Assembly: GCA_903813345.2 (NCBI GenBank)
Contig: CAIIXF020000001.1
Coordinates: 61,490,270 to 61,554,269 of the forward strand
From: Owenia fusiformis
Lineage: Eukaryota; Annelida; Polychaeta; Sabellida; Oweniidae
Direction: 5' to 3'
DNA length: 64,000 bases
Shown here piece by piece: positions 1 through 13,413 of the stretch. Every line of letters starts with the position of its first letter. Within the stretch, counting starts at the first letter, position 1. The notes under the pieces were generated by a model. That model saw nothing but the letters and a program-made list of their open reading frames with translations. It was not told where the DNA came from and made no database searches. The position numbers and the translations under genes were made by a program.

Positions 1-144
1 TGGATGATACTGGACCATTTCTACCACATCACCGTTGATGACACCAGCAACATCTTCCTTATCATATGGTTCCACATACAGAGTACCAGCTGATGTGTGG
101 TATATGAGCCCAAAAAGCACAAGGATATGCCAGAGTACCTCCAT
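1..144 (-). CDS. N-terminal exon of a secreted or membrane protein, cut by the window edge
   Basis: Forty-eight codons read on the minus strand from an ATG at position 144 to the left edge without a stop. The first 19 residues begin MEVLWHILVLFGLIYHTSAG, a short n-region, a hydrophobic core and a small-residue cleavage site, so a signal peptide is likely. The mature part starts TLYVEPYDKEDVAGVINGD and is acidic. Just upstream of the ATG the minus strand reads tatttccag followed by AAG, a good 3' splice site, which suggests a 5' UTR intron. I do not recognise the family from these residues. A transmembrane anchor or an internal exon of a longer protein are alternatives, because only this exon is visible. 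Confidence 0.55.
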   Translation of the reverse strand, partial: MEVLWHILVLFGLIYHTSAGTLYVEPYDKEDVAGVINGDVVEMVQYHP

Positions 145-351
145 CTTCTGGAAATATAACATTAGCACTGAGAAAAGTGATCTCATAACAATATTTTCTC
201 AACTGGGTGCTAAATCCTCATTCTATCTGTTTTTAGTCAATATTTCACACTTTTGACAGGGTGGCAGACTGTCACTTTCAAGTTGTTTCAACTGGGTCTG
301 CATGGGTATCCATAAATGTGGGAGTAATTTGAGTCATGTGTATTAGAATTG

Positions 352-510
352 TAACGACCCTTGGGCACGCCTGTTGGGGAGCTGTGGTGTACCGAGCTAG
401 ATACTCGAAAGAGAGTGTGCTAAATTCAATGCCCCATACGGGAATCAAACCCAGGACCTTCCGCTCTCAAGTCAGACGCTCTACTCCTGAGCCATAAGGG
501 CTAGCCACTA
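352..510 (-). repeat. tRNA-derived SINE
   Basis: On the minus strand there is a tRNA-like head. An A-box-like TGGCTCAGGAGTAGAGC is followed about 30 bases later by a B-box-like GGTTTGATTCC, and the ends GCCC and GGGC could pair as an acceptor stem. The anticodon arm is poor and an unrelated body follows down to about 352, so this is a tRNA-derived SINE with an internal Pol III promoter rather than a working tRNA gene. It lies upstream of the left-edge secreted gene. Confidence 0.6.
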
Positions 511-544
511 CACGACTGTAGTAGCGACTTGCTATCGAAGGTCA

Positions 545-1480
545 TTACAGAATCTTGAAGTTGGCAGATTTTTTTTCATACTGCACATGAATGACATTTG
601 TATATTTCTGATTATTTAGTGGGGTGGGGAAGGTACAAAATATTTCGAAGCAGATGTGTGGCATACACAAAATATTTCGAAGCAAATTCGTGACATAGTG
701 TATATACACATATTTCATTTCGAAGCAAATGCGTGACATATACGGAAATTGCGTGAAAAGTCCGAAAGGAATGCGTTCGCCTTTTATCAACATTCGTTTT
801 TTTAACCTATCGCAGGCCTGTCAACTGTCCTGCAATTTGCGTATTTGTCACGCATTTGCTGAAGAATTTGAAGTCACGCCAGTTATTTTTGGGTGACAGA
901 AAATGTCACGCAAATACGCATTTTACCTGGTAATTGTCAAGCAAAAATATTTCTGTAGAAAAATTTCTAAAAAAGTTCGTCTACACAGCAAAAATACGAA
1001 CGCCGAAAAATAAACGTACGCATTTCGTTCGGACTTTTCACGCGAATCACGTATATGTCACGCATTCTGTTCAAAATTTTTTGTACCTACCTCCCCCCCC
1101 CCCGTTGATGGATGTTTGAAATGCGAGCGTAACGAGCGCGAAAAATTTGAGGTGTTCAAAATTTGGCAAGATGTAATAAAATTTAAACCAAGGTATTCAA
1201 AATTTGGATCAAGGTGTTCAGATTTGGACCAAGGTGTCCACATTTAGAGGGGAGGTGTTCAACATTTCCAAGTCACTCATGTTAGGTTTCCCAAGTTGAC
1301 AGGCCTGCTATCGGCACTTTATAGCCCTTTATAAAAAGCAATTTTTTTTGAATATCAACATAATGCGCGATTTGCGTGACATTTTATCAAACACGCAAAA
1401 TTGATGTGTGATTTCATTTTTTCCAGCAAATGCGTGACAATCACGACTACAGGGTTGACAGGGTAGTATACAAATCTCAT
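545..1480. repeat. Inverted, GCGTGACA-rich composite repeat
   Basis: The block is full of the words gcgtgacat and atgtcacgc in opposite orientations (about 650-740, 850-1070 and 1370-1440), so its two halves are partly complementary. It is split by a cleanly bounded element at 813-1307. A related but diverged copy of the 905-1090 part lies at about 48193-48440, in the last part of CDK2 intron 1. No protein-coding potential was seen. Confidence 0.55.
813..1307. mobile_element. Non-autonomous DNA transposon, 495 bp, 6-bp target duplication
   Basis: Perfect 14-bp terminal inverted repeats (CAGGCCTGTCAACT and its complement) bound the element. It is flanked on both sides by CTATCG (807-812 and 1308-1313), a convincing target-site duplication. 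It sits inside the older GCGTGACA-rich repeat. There is no transposase. The CAGG start resembles some hAT ends, but a 6-bp rather than 8-bp duplication argues against hAT, so the superfamily is left open. Confidence 0.75.
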
Positions 1481-3260
1481 CAGTGTCAAGATTTAGGGAC
1501 AAAAATTAAAGTTAAGCTTTCTTTTCTTCACAATGACCAGTTGAGAAATTTAAAAACACCCCACTTACTGTAACAGTCTTTTCACCCACTTCTTGGACTT
1601 AGATTATTTCAGGATGCAAAGTTGTGAACTATTGTTCTACCAGGTGGGCCACCGTAGAGGTCAGCTGTTCTATAGCTGTTGGAATTATGTCCTGTAAGAG
1701 AAAATACGCAAGAAGTCCTATGTAAATAAAAATAAAACTTACACAAATCAACAGGAACACAGTCTCTGCCCGGTTACGCTATTACTCACTAAAAACCGCG
1801 GGAAAGTTCAAATTGACTTTTAATAGTAGTTTTAGTCTAGTACCCGGGGTTTAGTAGTTAGTTTATCTTGATAAAGTGGCCAGTCTTACAATTCAACAAA
1901 GTTTCGTGCTGATTTAAGGTGATTGACAGGCTTAGGTAGACCTTGGGTAGACAGGGAGCAATGAAACCACACTATTGAATCCGGTTCTTTGGTCCCCTTG
2001 CTCCCACCCCAACATTATGGGCCCCTTAAATCACAAATTGTTGGGCCCAACTTTTGAAAATTTGCGGCCCATAAGGCATTATTGATAATTTGACCTAAAG
2101 AATATGCCTAAGGCCCAAAATAGGCCCACTAATTGAGGCCCTACAATAAATATGACAACCATGAATTTGAAAAGGCCTCCTCCAATAATATTGGGCAATG
2201 GAAAATTGATGTTGTTAAATTATTTAAGGGAGTGTGCTGCACCTCAGAAATGGCAATCACTTCTATAGCCAGCCAGTGATACTTCGCAAGAAACGGAAAG
2301 GGATATAAATGATATGTAAAACTCAGCGGTAGAGCCTGACACGACCCTCGTTCAATCCCTGGGATGAAGAATGGAGCCTTTTGTCAGGTTTGTGCCATTT
2401 TGGATAATTGGCCAAGATGTCTCGTTCAAAAGGCTACAGTGTTCTTAAAAATGGTCTTCGGGTTGGATTATTAAATCACAAAACTATTTTCTTCTTAAAC
2501 TTGCGTAAAACAAAATTTAGGCCTAAGGATGGATTCTGGGATTTGCATCACAGTGATTCAGCCATGGATTCTCTGGGGCATCATGGGCATAGGCCTCTAT
2601 CCCCAACAACTACGACCCTTTGCACAAAATTCCATTGAATGAGATTCTGATATCATCCCATATTCTCGATGTAAACACAGACACAGCTTCGATTTGTTCA
2701 CAAGTAAACATTAACTCAACTTGATTGCAATATCTGATTAGAATAACCTCAAACATTGAAAAATAAGGACCTACATTCAAAATATTTAATTAGAGTCTAC
2801 CACAACAATTTCCTCAAATAAAAACTGTTTACAGGATCAAATATTGGCAAAGTGGCCCCCCGATAGTTTGCATATAAGAACTCTAAGTTTTTTGTTGAAA
2901 GTTGATACAAGGTGTTTATCGTCTGCGTAATGCCAAAATAAGTGACGTATTCGACCGAAGATTCTCATGATAGTTGTATCGAGGCCTGATAATTCACATT
3001 CATGCTCTATGAACCGACGCTCAAATTATACAACTACCTAAAACATCGTCGATTTACCCATGCTGAATATTATAGGAAATAAAATATGATCACCTTCGTG
3101 GCTTCCTCCATTGAAATGTACGTTTTCCTATTTTTTGTTTTGCTGCTATGAGAAATTCTGTTAATTTGTTAATTTTATCATAGTTAAATGGATTGACGAG
3201 ATTCTTATTGTACCCATTTCGGTTTTAATCTATCACCATTTGTCTTTCCAATTTAAAAAG
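1481..3260. other. Stretch without a recognised gene
   Basis: About 1.8 kb with no convincing exon. Positions about 1970-2130 are rich in gggccc and aggccc words and resemble the block at 20430-20720. Positions about 2315-2350 contain an A-box-like agcggtagagcc and a B-box-like GTTCAATCCC in plus orientation, which looks like a worn tRNA-derived SINE head. Confidence 0.4.
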
Positions 3261-3269
3261 TTATTACAT

Positions 3270-3790
3270 CTTATCCCGTACCAGATTGCGCTCGGTCCAG
3301 GACTATAGTCGGTTATTAGAACGCTCAGCATTACTTGAGATCATGTGGAATGCTCTAATGATCCAGTTACTCACAGACGAAAGGGAACAATATGAAACTT
3401 GTAATAATTCCGAGAATCTTGAAATTATCAGTATTCCCCCTAATAACCTCCCGTGGACGAGGCTAAGCGGTTTCTTACTTGGAATCTCATGGATTGCTCT
3501 AATGATCAAGTTACAGACGGACGGGACTAATATGATTCTTGTAATAATTCCGTGAATCAAAACGATATCAGTTTACCCCCTAATAACTTCCCTAGGACAA
3601 TGGATAAGTAGCTTGCTACTTGAAATCTCTTGGATTGCTTTAATGACCGAGCCACTCACTCACAGGACTAATACTGTCAGTAAGATGCTTGAGGTAAAAA
3701 TCCTGAGGATCAAAGAATGACCCGTGTACTAGTACCTCCTAGTAGCCTCCCATAGACAAGGATAAGTGGTTTTGGGTACATTAAAATCAA
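3270..3790. repeat. Diverged tandem repeat, unit about 150 bp, 3-4 copies
   Basis: The words ccccctaataacctccc, ttggattgctctaatga and cttgtaataattcc recur about every 150 bases with progressive divergence. The small ORFs read from both strands here are by-products of the repeat. Confidence 0.6.
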
Positions 3791-4116
3791 TTAGAGATAG
3801 TGTTAGTACAGGGATTTATAAATAACAGGAGATACGTAACAACTTGGCAGATATAAAATGTCTTAGAGTTTCTGCTGTACAGATAAGAACTCGGAGAAAA
3901 TCCAAGAAGTGCTAAGGTAAACAAAAGTCAGGGTGACCCAGAAAAAGCAGACGGCCATTTGACTATCTGTAGACGCAACGGAGTCTAACTTGAGCTCCCA
4001 GTGGAATTCGAATATCTCTTTTAATTGGAATATAGCCTATACCTACCTCAGGATATTGTCATGATATCTTGCTTTCTTGAAAGCTAACTCAGGAATTCCG
4101 TTGGATTTGGATTATT

Positions 4117-7100
4117 ATGGCTTCGATAATTGTATCTTTGCTTGTGTTTTGGGCCATGGTTGTATCACCAGCGTCTACAAGGAGTGTAGCATCAACTTCA
4201 CCAGGGCGTTCTTTAGATATTGATCAGGTAAAATATGAATGGGTAACTGTTAGTGCAATAAATGTAAATGCTCTTAAAATCATGAACTTACAGAATGTCC
4301 ATATTTAAGTGGAAGAGGGTAATACTTTGGTCCCTCGGGAGACAATGGGATACTGTAGATGTGGCTACTTGATTGTAGACAATGGGATACTGTAGGTGTG
4401 GCTACTTGATTGTGGCAATGCTTCACAAACACCACAATATGGTGGTGGAGTGGCTATGATTATAATGAAATAAATAAGAAGGAGGGTTCTGAGTCATGTA
4501 AAAGAACTCGAGGCTATTGATTTTTAGAAAATATATTTTCTGGCCGACATCAAAGCCTGCATTACATCTACACGGGGGATAAGCAAAACGAGGGCGAAGC
4601 CACGGACTGCGACTCGCGTAACTTTACACCGCAGCCCAGCGCCAAAATGGAGGGACATTCGGCAGTGCCTTCTGCTTCTTCCGACAAAATAGAGAAATCC
4701 AGGAATTTTAAATGCTATCGTAGTGTCTAATCGGTGACCAAAATATTACTCTGTATCTACTGTTGGTCTGTAGATAAGAAAATAAGCAGTTGTCCAGATC
4801 AAGCTAAAACAGTAGCAAAGTTCTGATTTTACCTGTAAAATATGTGCATATTATTTAATTTACTATACACTTGAAAGGAGTTTTAACACGTTTCTGATAT
4901 CTAAAGGTTAGTTGAGGCTCCGAGTATAATTCGTGAAAATGATTTGTTAATAGAATGTGTTCATGAGGAGAAAATTAGATTCAAACTGCGCATTCATAGT
5001 GGACGCAGTCCAGTAAACAAAGCTATTTCAACAACGCAACACAGCCTCCATTGATATTCTAAGCAACGCAGTCGAGCCGCGAACACGAAATAAATAAGAA
5101 AGTGTAAACTATATTCCTACGCTATTATTGTTTCAGGAAAAGAAAGTCAGCATCCAGATTATCATTCAAAGTTACGTTGATTAACATATATCTATTACCT
5201 GAATCAATGTCCCAAATTGCTATATTGTATCGTTTAAGACCTAGAAATATGGCAATTCAATAGCGTATTTGGCAGAACAGTCGAGCGCAAGATGACAACG
5301 TAATATGTTTATTACAAACCAATTTGTGGATAGGGTTAAATATATAGATAATTGGATAGTGGTGAGACTTTTTATAAGAAGTAGAAATGCGAAACAATTA
5401 ACTTTTTGATGATGCAATAAAAGCTGTTGGGGAAGGGTACATTAACTAGTATTTAAGATATCAGGAAAATATCAAATAATTGGAGAGTTGGTGAGTTAAT
5501 GTAATTTTGGATGATCTTTCCAACAGTCCATCAATATTGCTAGCTACCATAAATTCATGATTTCAGCTGTATTTGACAGCTTGTATATATTTGCAGAATG
5601 GATTGAGACACGATGTAGGTCTATTAAAATAGCCCTTTATATTCAATTTTGTCCAAAGTTGCTCCATTTCGGCCACACCTGTACACACATTGTGCTATCT
5701 ACCTTTGGCTGTGATTGCGTTCAGCTTCAGATATAAAGCAACACTGAGTCGCGGACTGCGTTGGACAGATGGATGGACTGCGACTATCAAAAATTCCAAT
5801 TGTCTATGTAATTGTACGTTTTCCGCTTACCAAATATCACACGAAGATGTAATTGTAACAACAGAACATGAATAATTATATTAATTCGATGTCATTTCTG
5901 ATTCCTTTGTTTAAATCGGTATATTAGGGACAAATATTGACAAAATTACATTTTTTGTGGCAGATTTCGAATTCATTTGTGTTCATGCTAAACTATTGGA
6001 CAGCCGAGCACCAAGAATGCCATTGCAGGTGGAGTATGAATATGTTGATCACCGACTGGAACATACTAGCTATTCTGTAGAATATCCAAACCAATAATCT
6101 ACCCCAAATCCTAACATGCCTTCCAAATTAAGTTTGGACTTACCGCCATTGTTCAGCTATAATGCGTTGTAATCTCGTTTTGAATTACGCGAGTCGCAGT
6201 CCGTGGCTTCGCCCTCGTTTTGCTTATCCCCCGTGATCTATGCCGTGGTATTTCGCTGGTCAAGATAATCACAGATACTGGTCAAGATAATCACAGATAC
6301 TATAATTGTCTCAACATTTGTTTTGTTTTTCAACGAGTTCGTTTAATATAACTGGCCAGTAGTGTTAGTTTAAGAAAAAGGCCGTTCACTTTTATGATCC
6401 AAGCGTAGGGATCAGGAATATTTCACGTACATTACGTTATAGTAAGAAGACGGTAATATGTTACGTGTCAAGTTTCCAAGACAAACACTGTAAAGACCAA
6501 CTTTTCGGATTTAGAACCTCTATTTACACTTGTTTATTTTTCTAACACAAATTCTAATCAAATGTATTGTCATTTACAATGTATCGCAAATCTTAACATT
6601 CATTAATAATTTACTTCATAAACTATTTTCTATCAACTTTTGAATGTGAATGGCCCCTCGTGTAGCAAAGTACACCCACTGTGAAAACAAAAGTTGATGG
6701 AAAATAATTTATGAAGTAAATTCCGAATCAGATTTTCGGCTTGTGTTCTTCTTTTACAATAATGGGGAACAACTTGATCATGACGAAGAATATTTCTCTC
6801 AAACAATGGATAAGCATTTTTAGGATTTAGAACATATTTATTACATTTGTTGATTTTCATCCATTATAACATACACACAATTAATGACAAACACGAGTGA
6901 CTCACAGGAATCAATTCATATCGTCTTCCATATCATGCATATGATACTTGAACACAAGATCGCGTAGCAAAGTAAGACATTGGGGAGTTTGAGCTTGCAT
7001 ATAAAATCGAAACGCCAACCTATACGTATGACCGATCGCCCATACAAATGCATCCCTTAAATATTTTCCCATAATTTACAAAACAAATTATTGATGAACT

Positions 7101-10100
7101 AAGTATACATGTTTGCTTTTGGCTATCTCCCAAGTCATCGTGACATGACATTTTTGTATTCATTTAAGTAACATACACGTACTCGTACACTTGAACTCTT
7201 GTAGTTTACTCGATTGATTAATTGATCGAATGTTATGTTAGGCTTTTGCAAATTAAAAGTTTTGTTTAAACGGATGGTCATCTCTAGGTATTCATGGTCA
7301 AACCACCGGTTAGCTAAAGTATGGTCTTTCTCAGGTCCTGAAATACTCGATTAGTACCTCAGGATTAGTTCAAACCAAAGTTATACAATATAGCAATGCC
7401 TTCGATTTCTCGCAAGTCATCTGTTGGTCCTCCTTGTGAGTTCACACCAACATGCGAAATTTGATCAATTAAATCTATCGCATTTCATAAACATATCCAA
7501 TGTGCTCTTGAATTCTAATGAATTGAGGTTTCATCATTGTAGGTTTCACGGCCTCTTTTACTATCTCAAGAAGTTTAAGATAAATAAAGAGGAATTCTGA
7601 TAAATCAAAAGGCGTTTTTACATTTTTTTACAAACTCGTTCAAAAGTCTAGTTAATGTTTTTTAGACTATCTGTTCGTTAAGTTTTCTGGAATGAAGTTC
7701 TGAAGAGAACAACTTACCAATACATAACCAATATTTCAAATTGGCTGTATCATGTGAGTAATGAGGCTGTATCGTGTGAGTAATGAGGCTGTATCACTTG
7801 AGCAATGAGGCTATATCATGTGAGTAATGAGTCTGTATCATATGTGCAATGAGGCTGTATCATGTGAGCAATGAGGCTGTGTCATGTGAGTAATGAGGCT
7901 GTATCATGTAAGTAATGAGGCTGTGTCATGTGAGTAATGAGGCTGTGTCATGTGAGTAATGAGGCTGTGTCATGTGAGTAATGAGGCTGTGTCATGTGAG
8001 TAATGAGGCTGTGTCATGTGAGTAATGAGGCTGTATCATGTAAGTAATGAGGTTATATCATGTAAGTAATGAGGCTATATCATGTGAGTAATGAGGCTGT
8101 GTCATGTGAGTAATGAGGCTGTGTCATGTGAGTAATGAGGCTGTGTCATGTGAGTAATGAGGCTGTGTCATGTGAGTAATGAGGCTGTATCATGTAAGTA
8201 ATGAGGTTATATCATGTGAGCAATGAGGCTGTGTCATGTGAGCAATGAGGCTGTGTCATGTGAGTAATGAGGCTGTATCATGTGAGTAGTGAAGCTGTAT
8301 CATGTAAGTAATGAGGCTATATCATGTGAGTAATGAGGTTATATCATGTGAGCAATGAGGCTGTGTCATGTGAGCAATGAGGCTGTGTCATGTGAGCAAT
8401 GAGGCTGTATCATGTGAGTAGTGAAGCTGTATCATGTAAGTAATGAGGCTATATCATGTGAGTAATGAGGCTGTATCATATGAGCAATGAGGCTGTGTCA
8501 TGTGAGCAATGAGGCTGTATCATGTGAGTAGTGAAGCTGTATCATGTAAGTAATGAGGCTATATCATGTGATCAACGAGGCTGTATCATGTGAGTAATGA
8601 GGATGTGTCATGTGAGTAATGAGGCTGTATCATGTAAGTAATGAGGTTATATCATGTGAGCAAGGAGGCTGTATCACGTGAGCAATGAGGATGTGTCATG
8701 TGAGTAATGAGGCTGTATCATGTAAGTAATGAGGCTATATCATTTGAGCAATGAGGCTGTGTCATGTGAGTAATGAGACTGTGTCATGTGAGTAATGAGG
8801 CTGTATCATGTAAGTAATGAGGTTATATCATGTGAGCAATGAGGCTGTGTCATGCGAGTAATGAGGCTGTGTCATGTGAGTAATGAGGCTGTATCATGTA
8901 AGTAATGAGGTTATATCATGTGAGCAATGAGGCTGTGTCATGTGAGTAATGAGGATGTGTCATGTGAGTAATGAGGCTGTATCATGTGAGTAGTGAAGCT
9001 GTATCATGTGAGTAATGAGGCTATATCATGTGAGTAATGTTGCTATATCATGTGAGCAATGATAGTGATTGAAAGAATTCCACTCATAGACCAGTACTTC
9101 CAAGGAACACTGTACTTCTTGGTAAAGTGGAATTCTTAAAAAATCAATTAAACACTGTAATATCATTTACAGTATTACGTGTATTACGTGTACAGTGCGT
9201 CCCAAAAAAACGCAACAAGCAAAAACATTGTAAAACAAAAAAACTAGTGATGATAACATCAATTTCATCTAGTTTACCATGAAACCCCATGTCTCTTCTT
9301 TCCAATGATATGTCATTTGTTCATATGTGATCATGGATCACTGAAAAACATTGTTTCTTCGCGCATGGGTGAAAAGGCCTGTATCATAAATCAACTGATC
9401 CTTATTGTGCAATCAGTTAAATAATTTTGTAATTGGGGCTGGGAATTAAATTCTGGTCACAAGACATAACAAAAGTTTCAGATTTAGGATTTAGATTTAC
9501 TCAGAAAAAGTATATAACTTTGAGTGTTCATCAGTATCCTTTATCTGTTTATGGTCCAGTTAACGTTTCAAACATTATGGGAAAAGTGGCATAAACAGTC
9601 CCAATCATTATCTGTTTTCTAATGAAAGATTATTCAAGAAAGATTACATTCCCCGTTACCCTGCGTGCAGAGTCTAGTTAAACTACAAGACGAAGCTCTC
9701 TTTTAAGAAGTGAAGTCAAACGAATGCAAATGGTGATTCCCCCTTCACATGGTCACCATTTCTCTACACACAGAGATTAGCTCGTCACTCCATGTCACAA
9801 CACTGGCGGAGAGTTGCAACCGCATTGGTGATTCGATCTCTGTGCAAGTTCTAAAACTTGGTCCAGAGCAGATTTTGGCCCGTTGTGCAAAAGGAATTAT
9901 CATTCAGTTGTCTGTGGTCATATATGAATAAATGTCATACCATTGGAAAGATGAGGCACATGGCGTCATGGTAACCTAAACGAAATCGATGTAATCATCA
10001 CTGGCATGGCAATGTTTTTACTCGTTTTTAGGCGTTTATTTGGGACACACTGAATGTCGATTTGGTTTTGCAATCCATTGCGTTGGGATGGCTTTAAATT

Positions 10101-13100
10101 GATTTTAACTTTCAATTATTGCCCTTTGTTGTGGTTCATCAATTTTTCTATATTTACTCCATAGGAAGAAAAGGGTGGTGATCAAGAAGTAGCTGCCATG
10201 GAGGAAGGCCACCCTCCACCGGGTTAGTGTTTTTTATTTAATATTTTGGTATAGTAATACCACAAATAAATGTAACCTCATTAAGGGAACATCAACCAAT
10301 TCAAAAGTTATGATTTTGTATACTAACCAGATATCGCTGGACCCGAATCCACAATACACATTCAAATTTTTCTCATTCTCCTTTTGTAACCGCAAAATAC
10401 TCATGTATAAAGTATCTGTTCTAAAAAAGATTTAGGAAATATCTTCAAATTCAAAATTGACCAATAGCTACGAATCCAGCTTTTTACTTTATCCAAGAAC
10501 TTTATCCAAGGGATTGGGTTACTATCTACTAATTGAATGCATCTCTTTATGTCTTCAGTGTTTGATTGGCTAAGTGAACCTCCTCGAATCATTGATACTG
10601 GAAAAGCCTGGTTGGTGCCTGGCCCAGTCCAAGATGTGGAAGGTACTTCATTGATCATATGGGCTTTTAAAATCATACATATTGTGTCGGTATTTACGAA
10701 TTGGGAATAACTGTTTCAGCACCAGTGCTTTGTTTTCCCAATGTATGGTAGTAGTCAAAATAAAGTCTGGGTGCCAGGCTATACAAAGCTACCCTTTGCC
10801 GTGCCTTTGACTTGTTCTTTCAATGCTCAAGCTTCATTTTCCCTCATTGAAGCCCATCGTTCAGCAGTAGACGAACTACCACTCGGAATATTCCAAAATG
10901 ATTTTACAGTTTTGGTCTACTGACCTAGAAAGTTAAAAGTCCTTTTATGGGGGGGGGGTTTAAATATGAAATAAATGTACAGATTGTGGATTTTGTGGAA
11001 GTCTTACTAAAAATCCAACTACCAAATGGTTAATTGTTTGAATCGTGCATTCCTATTTAATATTTTTGTATTCTTTTAAATAGTTTGATTTCGCACATCT
11101 AAAAGATATCCTCGGGGAATGGGATTTTATTTATCCTCTATAGTCTAAGACACGTTGACATTATTCTTGGTTTTAGTCGAGCTGTGTAGTGTTATGAACT
11201 CAGGTTCGGTTCAGCCAGAAGAAGGCGATTCTGAATCTGATGAAGAGCTCGAGGATTATGAGACAGAAAACCTCTTCTGTCCAACTGGTTACAGATGTCA
11301 GATTGACCATTTAGGTGACCTTGACAATGGCATTCCGGATACTGGTCACTGCGTCCTTGAAGGTAGGAAATCCGGGAAATGGAAATTGATATTGTTATAT
11401 TAGATGCTAAGTTGAATCTAACGTCCATAATACGGTAAAGCAGCAGGGGCTACACAGTTGATCAAAGTGTTTCATTTAACTATGCATGGATTTTGTTCAT
11501 AGTTTGTCTCGGAAGTTTCATTTTCCACTGTTTAGTTCTGAATGATCAAACCGTTAACGATTTTACTCCTGCACATGACCCATGTGGCCATGTTTATGTT
11601 TCCCATAGACGTTTTCCCTTCTGTAAGGGTTAATATTGCTTTGGTTTAACACTTGATCCGGGAGTTCAACACATGGTTGAGAACCTGTTAGTAGTATATG
11701 GCGTCCATTTCGACCTGCAACCGGCACCGGTACTTGTGCACCATGGTGCACCGGAAGTGACGCAATAGGTCAGGTGCACCGGAAGTGACGTCATAGATCA
11801 CGTGGTAAGGTGATGCACCGGAAGTGGAAGTGACGTCATAGGTCACATGGTTACTGATATAACTGGTCAAAGGTTACTGATAAGAGAGAGATAATAAACT
11901 GATAACACACTGAAAAAGATGGTCAAATGTTACTGATAATTGATAAGAGAGAGATAATAAACTGATAAGACAGTGAAAAAGATAACTACCATGGTTTCTG
12001 ATATAACTGGACAAAGGTTACTGATAATTGATAAAAGAACATAGGTTTGAGTTGAATGCACAGAAATGATGTCATACGTCACATGGTTACTGATATAACT
12101 GGTCAAAGGTTACTGATAACTGATAAGAGAGAGCTCAATTGATAAGATAATCAAACAAACACTGTTAAGGTAACCTGGTGACTATGTGATAAACTATCTT
12201 GTCTACTTCATGGATGTTTCATTGTTATAGGTAAAAGGTGGATAACAAACTGATAAAACAGTAAAAAAGATAACTGCAGAAACATTTCAACCAATCAGGT
12301 TTTGACTTGCAGAATTATTTTAACCAATCAGAGTACAGTATGTTTTAACCAATCAGAGTACAGTATATTTTAACCAATCAGGTTTCGAGATGCAGAATTA
12401 TTTTAACCAATCAGGGGATAGTATGCTTGTATAATTCGAATCAATCGAGGGACAGTATATTTTCATCCAATCAGAAAATGGCAAAATCAACCAATGAGAG
12501 AAATGTTCCAACAATCAGATTATAACTTGCAGAATTATTTTAACCAAACATAGTACAGCATGGTAGAAATTTGACCATTTAGAGATATGTTCCACCACTA
12601 AACCAGTTCAGAAATTATAAATGCCAGTTCAGACCGGTATTGTTATAACCAAAAAGTCTCCTGAGTTATTTAAGAATATTTTTTAAATTGTCACTGTTGA
12701 TCAATTTCTGCTTATTTTTTTCACCAAACGATCACTTGATTCTTACTCCCGAGTAATTTTAGAGCATTTTTACAATCTTCACGCTTGAGTGATTTTGGGT
12801 GATTCGTGGAGTTTGAGGCATTCTTTTACCAAACGATCACTTGATTCTTACTCCTAAGTCATTTAAGAGTATTTTTTCAGTCGTCATGGTTGAGTGATTT
12901 CAGTCACTGTTGATCGATTTCTGCTAATTTTTGGAGTTTAAGGCATTTTCACAAAATAGACACCCACCCACTATACAAAATAACACCCTTTAATAGGCAT
13001 CTGTTAATTTAACATGCCACTGATAAAAATATAAACCCCTACAAAATAAATAAAAAATGCTAACGTTAACAGTTTTACAGCAGAACATTTTCGACCAATC

Positions 13101-13189
13101 AAAGTGTATATGCAAATGAGCTGCAGAACCATTTCAATCAATCAGATCAGATTTTTGCACTCTTTGACCCCACCGCCGCCGCCGCCCCC

Positions 13190-13256
<67 letters not shown>

Positions 13257-13365
13257 CCATCTTTACTTTTTACCGGGTCTGATTGCAATTTGATAGAAAA
13301 CTTATTTAAATATAAATATCACCTGCCATTAAAGGCACAACGGGTGGCGGCGGTGGCGGCGGTGG

Positions 13366-13413
<48 letters not shown>

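Noticed and set aside
352-510. Functional tRNA gene
   Set aside because: A- and B-box-like words are present, but the anticodon arm does not pair well and the sequence continues into a SINE-like body.
7747-9062. CRISPR-like array
   Set aside because: The units are contiguous 22-bp repeats without unique spacers in a eukaryotic intron.
9749-9931. 60-codon frame inside the mariner-type element as a transposase piece
   Set aside because: No DDE/D or SPDLNP-type motif, and no helix-turn-helix pattern, is present.
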